From: Bradyrhizobium tropiciagri
GTDB lineage: Bacteria > Pseudomonadota > Alphaproteobacteria > Rhizobiales > Xanthobacteraceae
Direction of reading: 5' to 3'
Assembly: GCF_018130545.1 (NCBI RefSeq)
Contig: NZ_JAFCKF010000011.1
Location: forward strand, 124,001-188,000
DNA length: 64,000 nt
The notes under the pieces were generated by a model. It saw only the letters and a list, made by a program, of their open reading frames with translations. It searched no databases and was not told the origin of the DNA. A program made the position numbers and the translations under genes. Shown piece by piece: positions 60,380 to 64,000 of the stretch. Positions within the stretch are counted from its first letter, which is position 1. Each line of letters starts with the position of its first letter.

Positions 60380-63300
60380 ATGAATCTCTCAAAATTCTTC
60401 ATCGACCGGCCGATCTTCGCCGGCGTGCTATCGATCCTGATCTTCCTGGCCGGCCTGATCTCGCTGGTGGCGATGCCGATCTCGGAATATCCCGACGTGG
60501 TGCCGCCGTCGGTCGTGGTGCGCGCGACCTATCCCGGCGCCAACCCGAAGGTGATCGCCGAGACGGTGGCAACGCCGATCGAGGAGCAGATCAACGGCGT
60601 CGAGGGCATGCTCTATATGTCGAGCCAGGCCACCACCGACGGCGCGATGACGCTGACGGTGACGTTCCGGCTCGGCACCGACCCCGACAAGGCGACCCAG
60701 CTGGTGCAGAACCGGGTGCAGCAGGCCGAGCCGCGCCTGCCGGCCGTGGTGCGCCAGCTCGGCATCATCACCAAGAAGAGCTCGCCCGACCTCACCATGG
60801 TCGTGCATCTGCTGTCGCCGAACAACCGCTACGACATGACGTATCTGCGCAACTACGCAGTGCTCAACGTCAAGGACCGGCTGGCGCGGATCGACGGTGT
60901 CGGCGACGTCCAGCTCTATGGCGCCGGCGATTATTCGATGCGGGTCTGGGTCGATCCGCAGAAGGCCGCCGAGCATGCGTTGACCGCCAGCGACGTGGTG
61001 CGCGCGATCCAGGCGCAGAACGTCGAGGCCGCGGCCGGCGTGGTCGGCTCCTCGCCGAGCGTCAAGGGTCTCGACCTCCAGCTCTCCGTCAACGCCGAGG
61101 GGCGGCTGTCGACCGAGGAGCAGTTCGGCGACATCGTGGTCAAGACCGGCTCAGCCGGTGAGGTGGTGCGGCTGCGTGACGTTGCCCGGATCGAGCTCGG
61201 TGCGTCCGAATACGGCCTGCGCTCGCTGCTCGACAACAAGCAGGCGGTCGCGATCCCGATCTTCCAGGCGCCGGGGTCGAACGCGCTGGAGATCTCCGAT
61301 CATGTCCGCGCCACCATGGCCGAGATCAAGAAGAACATGCCGGAAGGCGTGTCATACCAGATCGTCTACGATCCGACGCAGTTCGTGCGTTCCTCGATCG
61401 AGGCCGTGATCCACACCCTGCTCGAGGCGATCGCGCTGGTCGTGCTGGTCGTGATCCTGTTCCTGCAGACCTGGCGCGCCTCGATCATCCCGCTGATCGC
61501 GGTCCCGGTGTCGATCGTCGGCACTTTCGCAGTGATGCATGTGTTCGGCTTCTCGATCAACGCGCTCAGCCTGTTCGGCCTGGTGCTCGCGATCGGAATC
61601 GTGGTCGACGACGCCATCGTCGTGGTCGAAAACGTCGAGCGCAACATCGAGTCCGGGCTGTCGCCGCGCGACGCCACCAACCAGGCGATGCGCGAAGTGT
61701 CCGGCCCGATCATCGCGATCGCGCTGGTCTTGATCGCGGTGTTCGTGCCGCTCGCCTTCATCTCCGGCCTCACCGGACAGTTCTACAAGCAGTTCGCCCT
61801 GACCATCGCGATCTCGACCGTGATCTCCGCCGTCAACTCGCTGACGTTGTCGCCCGCGCTGTCGGCGCTGCTCTTGAAGGGCCATCACGAGCCGAAGGAC
61901 TGGCTGACCCGGATCATGGAGAGGTCGCTGGGGTGGTTCTTCCGCGGCTTCAACAAGGTCTTCATCAAGTCCTCGGAGAACTACGGGCGTACCGTCACCA
62001 AGGTGATCTACGGCAAGGCCGTGGTGATCGGCCTTTATGTGCTGCTGATTGGCGTCACCGGGGTGCTGTTCAAGCAGGTGCCGTCTGGCTTCGTGCCGGG
62101 ACAGGACAAGCAGTATCTGGTCGGCTTTGCCCGGTTGCCCGACGGCGCCACGCTCGATCGCACCGAGGAAGTGATCCGCAAGATGAGCGACATCGCGCTG
62201 ACCCAGCCCGGTGTCGAGAGCTCGGTGGCGTTTCCCGGCCTGTCGATCTCCGGCTTCACCAACTCCTCCAACGCCGGCATCGTGTTCTCGACCCTGAAGC
62301 CGTTCGACGAGCGCAAGGATCCGTCGCTCTCGGGGCCTGCGATCGCCGCGGCGCTGAACAAGAAATATGCCGGCATCCAGGATGCCTTCATCGCCATGTT
62401 CCCGCCGCCGCCGGTCAACGGCCTCGGCACCATCGGCGGCTTCAAGCTGCAAATCGAGGATCGTGCCGGCCTCGGCTATGAGGCGCTGAACGACGCCACC
62501 AAGGCATTCATGGGCGCGATCCAGAAGGCGCCGGAGATCGCCGGCGCGTTCTCGAGCTTCCAGGTCAACGTGCCGCAGCTGTTCGCCGACATCGATCGCA
62601 CCAAGGCGTTGCAGCTCGGCGTGCCGGTGACGGAAGTCTTCAACACGCTGCAGATCTATCTCGGCTCCTACTACGTCAACGACTTCAACAAATTCGGCCG
62701 TACCTATTCGGTCTATGTGCAGGCGGACGCGCCGTTCCGCGCGCGTGCCGACGACATCAGGCAGTTGAAGGTGCGCTCGTCGTCCGGTGACATGGTGCCG
62801 CTGTCGGCGCTACTGAAGGTCCGCCAGAGCGCGGGTCCGGAACGGGCGATCCGCTACAACGGCTTCCTGTCGTCCGACATCAACGCCGCAGCCGCGCCCG
62901 GCTATTCCTCCGGCCAGGCGCAGGAGGCGGCGACGCGGATCGCGGCCGAAACGCTGCCGCCGGGCTTTGCCTTCGAATGGACCGACCTGACCTATCAGGA
63001 GTTCATCGCGGGCAATTCCGGGCTCTGGGTGTTTCCGCTCGCGATCCTCCTGGTGTTCCTGGTGCTTGCCGCGCTCTATGAGAGCCTGGCGCTGCCGCTC
63101 TCGATCATCATGATCGTGCCGATGGGCCTGTTGGCTGCGATGTTCGGCGTCTGGCTGTCGAAGGGTGACAACAACGTCTTCACCCAGATCGGCCTGATCG
63201 TGCTGGTCGGATTGTCGGCCAAGAACGCCATCCTGATCGTCGAATTCGCGCGCGAGCTCGAATTCGCCGGGCGGTCACCGATCCGCGCCGCGATCGAAGC

Positions 63301-63562
63301 GAGCCGGCTGCGGCTGCGGCCGATCCTGATGACGTCGATGGCGTTCATCATGGGTGTGCTGCCGCTCGTGCTGTCGACCGGCGCGGGCTCGGAGATGCGG
63401 CGCGCGATGGGTGTCGCGGTGTTCTCCGGCATGATCGGCGTTACCGTGTTCGGCCTGTTCCTGACGCCGGTGTTCTATGTGCTGCTGCGCAGCCTCACCG
63501 GGATGAAGCCGCTGACCCAGCACGGCGAGACCACGATCCCCGGAAAAGCACACGCGGCATGA
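60380..63562 (+). CDS. RND efflux pump, HAE1 family (MexF/AcrB type)
   Basis: A 1060-residue proton-driven multidrug exporter, normal length. MNLSKFFIDRPIFAGVLS start, TM4 proton-relay aspartates in GIVVDDAIVVVENVERN, and the C-terminal repeat GLSAKNAILIVEFARE with its conserved lysine. Pore and funnel domains are complete. Cotranscribed with the adaptor under the TetR operator. Confidence 0.95.
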   Translation: MNLSKFFIDRPIFAGVLSILIFLAGLISLVAMPISEYPDVVPPSVVVRATYPGANPKVIAETVATPIEEQINGVEGMLYMSSQATTDGAMTLTVTFRLGTDPDKATQLVQNRVQQAEPRLPAVVRQLGIITKKSSPDLTMVVHLLSPNNRYDMTYLRNYAVLNVKDRLARIDGVGDVQLYGAGDYSMRVWVDPQKAAEHALTASDVVRAIQAQNVEAAAGVVGSSPSVKGLDLQLSVNAEGRLSTEEQFGDIVVKTGSAGEVVRLRDVARIELGASEYGLRSLLDNKQAVAIPIFQAPGSNALEISDHVRATMAEIKKNMPEGVSYQIVYDPTQFVRSSIEAVIHTLLEAIALVVLVVILFLQTWRASIIPLIAVPVSIVGTFAVMHVFGFSINALSLFGLVLAIGIVVDDAIVVVENVERNIESGLSPRDATNQAMREVSGPIIAIALVLIAVFVPLAFISGLTGQFYKQFALTIAISTVISAVNSLTLSPALSALLLKGHHEPKDWLTRIMERSLGWFFRGFNKVFIKSSENYGRTVTKVIYGKAVVIGLYVLLIGVTGVLFKQVPSGFVPGQDKQYLVGFARLPDGATLDRTEEVIRKMSDIALTQPGVESSVAFPGLSISGFTNSSNAGIVFSTLKPFDERKDPSLSGPAIAAALNKKYAGIQDAFIAMFPPPPVNGLGTIGGFKLQIEDRAGLGYEALNDATKAFMGAIQKAPEIAGAFSSFQVNVPQLFADIDRTKALQLGVPVTEVFNTLQIYLGSYYVNDFNKFGRTYSVYVQADAPFRARADDIRQLKVRSSSGDMVPLSALLKVRQSAGPERAIRYNGFLSSDINAAAAPGYSSGQAQEAATRIAAETLPPGFAFEWTDLTYQEFIAGNSGLWVFPLAILLVFLVLAALYESLALPLSIIMIVPMGLLAAMFGVWLSKGDNNVFTQIGLIVLVGLSAKNAILIVEFARELEFAGRSPIRAAIEASRLRLRPILMTSMAFIMGVLPLVLSTGAGSEMRRAMGVAVFSGMIGVTVFGLFLTPVFYVLLRSLTGMKPLTQHGETTIPGKAHAA

Positions 63563-63599
63563 TGCCGCGTGTGTAAGCTTCGTGTCATTTTGAAAGAGG

Positions 63600-63818
63600 T
63601 CAGGCTGCGATATCGAGCAGCAGAAGCGACGAACCGCGGACCAGCACCTTGCGGCCCGCGGGCGTCAGTTCAAACGAATCGCCGCGCACGGCGACATAGC
63701 CGAGCGTGATCAGGCTTTCGACGGCAAATCGATTCAGCCGTGACGGGTTTGCTGCGGGAGCCCGCAGCGCTTTCAGCGCATCCCACTGATCGGGTCTGAG
63801 TTCGAATTCTTCGCTCAT
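63600..63818 (-). CDS. Small winged-helix-like hypothetical protein
   Basis: A 72-residue protein: SEEFELRPDQWDALKAL helix, then FAVESLITLGYVAVRGD and SFELTPAGRKVLVRGSS, which looks like a minimal winged-helix (recognition helix plus beta wing). Many alphaproteobacteria have such proteins with no known role. Start chosen at ATG 63818, where the conserved part begins. Alone at the end of the window. Confidence 0.6.
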   Translation of the reverse strand: MSEEFELRPDQWDALKALRAPAANPSRLNRFAVESLITLGYVAVRGDSFELTPAGRKVLVRGSSLLLLDIAA

Positions 63819-64000
63819 CGGTTCAGGCACTCCAGAAGTTCTTGGCGTGCGAGATACAGAGCGCAGATGAATTTCGTGCGACCACAACGAGTCAGGATTT
63901 CGATTTATGTGGACGCGCCGTCACATCGCCGTGTCATTGGAATATTTCAATTTTTTCGAATCATTGCGACGCAATAACGCGTGATTTCGTCACAGTGATT
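63819..64000. other. Non-coding end of window
   Basis: No gene or clear site seen in these last 182 bp; the A+T content rises toward the edge (TATTTCAATTTTTTCGAATC near 63940), which may be a promoter for a gene beyond the window. Confidence 0.4.

Noticed and set aside
1-64000. CRISPR array, prophage, transposase, tRNA or rRNA
   Set aside because: No regularly spaced repeats with unique spacers, no phage or transposase motifs and no tRNA-like cloverleaf noticed on reading; a tRNAscan run could still find something.

Overview
The window reads as chromosomal DNA of a Bradyrhizobium-type alphaproteobacterium (Nitrobacteraceae, Rhizobiales). The reasons are the uniformly high G+C, the densely packed long genes with frequent 4-bp ATGA overlaps, the set of gene families, and several families of palindromic intergenic repeats of the kind common in Bradyrhizobium and Rhodopseudomonas. 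I ran no search; the assignment rests on recognition of families and repeats. I saw no rRNA or tRNA gene, phage, transposase or CRISPR array.

Layout. 0-4.4 kb: the end of an unknown gene, glgA-glgC (glycogen synthesis, minus strand) and a triple-rhodanese protein. 4.4-16.2 kb: mixed accessory genes (secreted beta-propeller protein, a small Cys-pair protein, serine hydrolase, MocR regulator divergent from a DUF983 protein, two MFS transporters, a metallophosphoesterase between two direct copies of one repeat, DUF3829, LysR and DUF1330 proteins). 16.3-28.1 kb: an amino-acid/amide catabolic neighbourhood (racemase-like protein, polar amino acid binding protein, class III aminotransferase, RpiR regulator, divergent permease pair, FCD-GntR regulator, tandem amidases, Liv-type binding protein). 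No ABC ATPase for these importers is present. 28.1-28.9 kb: a cluster of palindromic repeats.

28.9-35.3 kb is the most interesting stretch: a same-strand array whose four central products all look exported. They are a Tat-type flavin amine oxidase, a c-type cytochrome, a RidA-family imine deaminase with its own Sec signal, and an M20 peptidase. An aspartate-dehydrogenase-like protein and a nicotinamidase are translationally coupled behind them. I propose a periplasmic release-oxidise-hydrolyse pathway for an amine or amino acid, with electrons passed to cytochrome c. A divergent hemC follows.

36.4-42.8 kb and 48.7-55.9 kb hold a two-part phosphonate (C-P lyase) system: phnCDE1E2 with a divergent acetyltransferase-phnM-DUF1045 operon, and phnF divergent from phnGHIJKLMN. 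There are two PhnM paralogues. Candidate Pho boxes lie before both parts, and a perfect 12-bp-arm inverted repeat lies between phnF and phnG. The 6 kb between the parts encodes a Na/Pi cotransporter, a DUF1269 protein, a small secreted protein behind a strongly structured leader, a patatin-DUF3734 lipase and a GntP permease. 55.9-64 kb: a PPOx-type flavoprotein, a SulP transporter, and a TetR regulator divergent from a two-gene RND efflux operon with a perfect 22-bp operator-like repeat between them.
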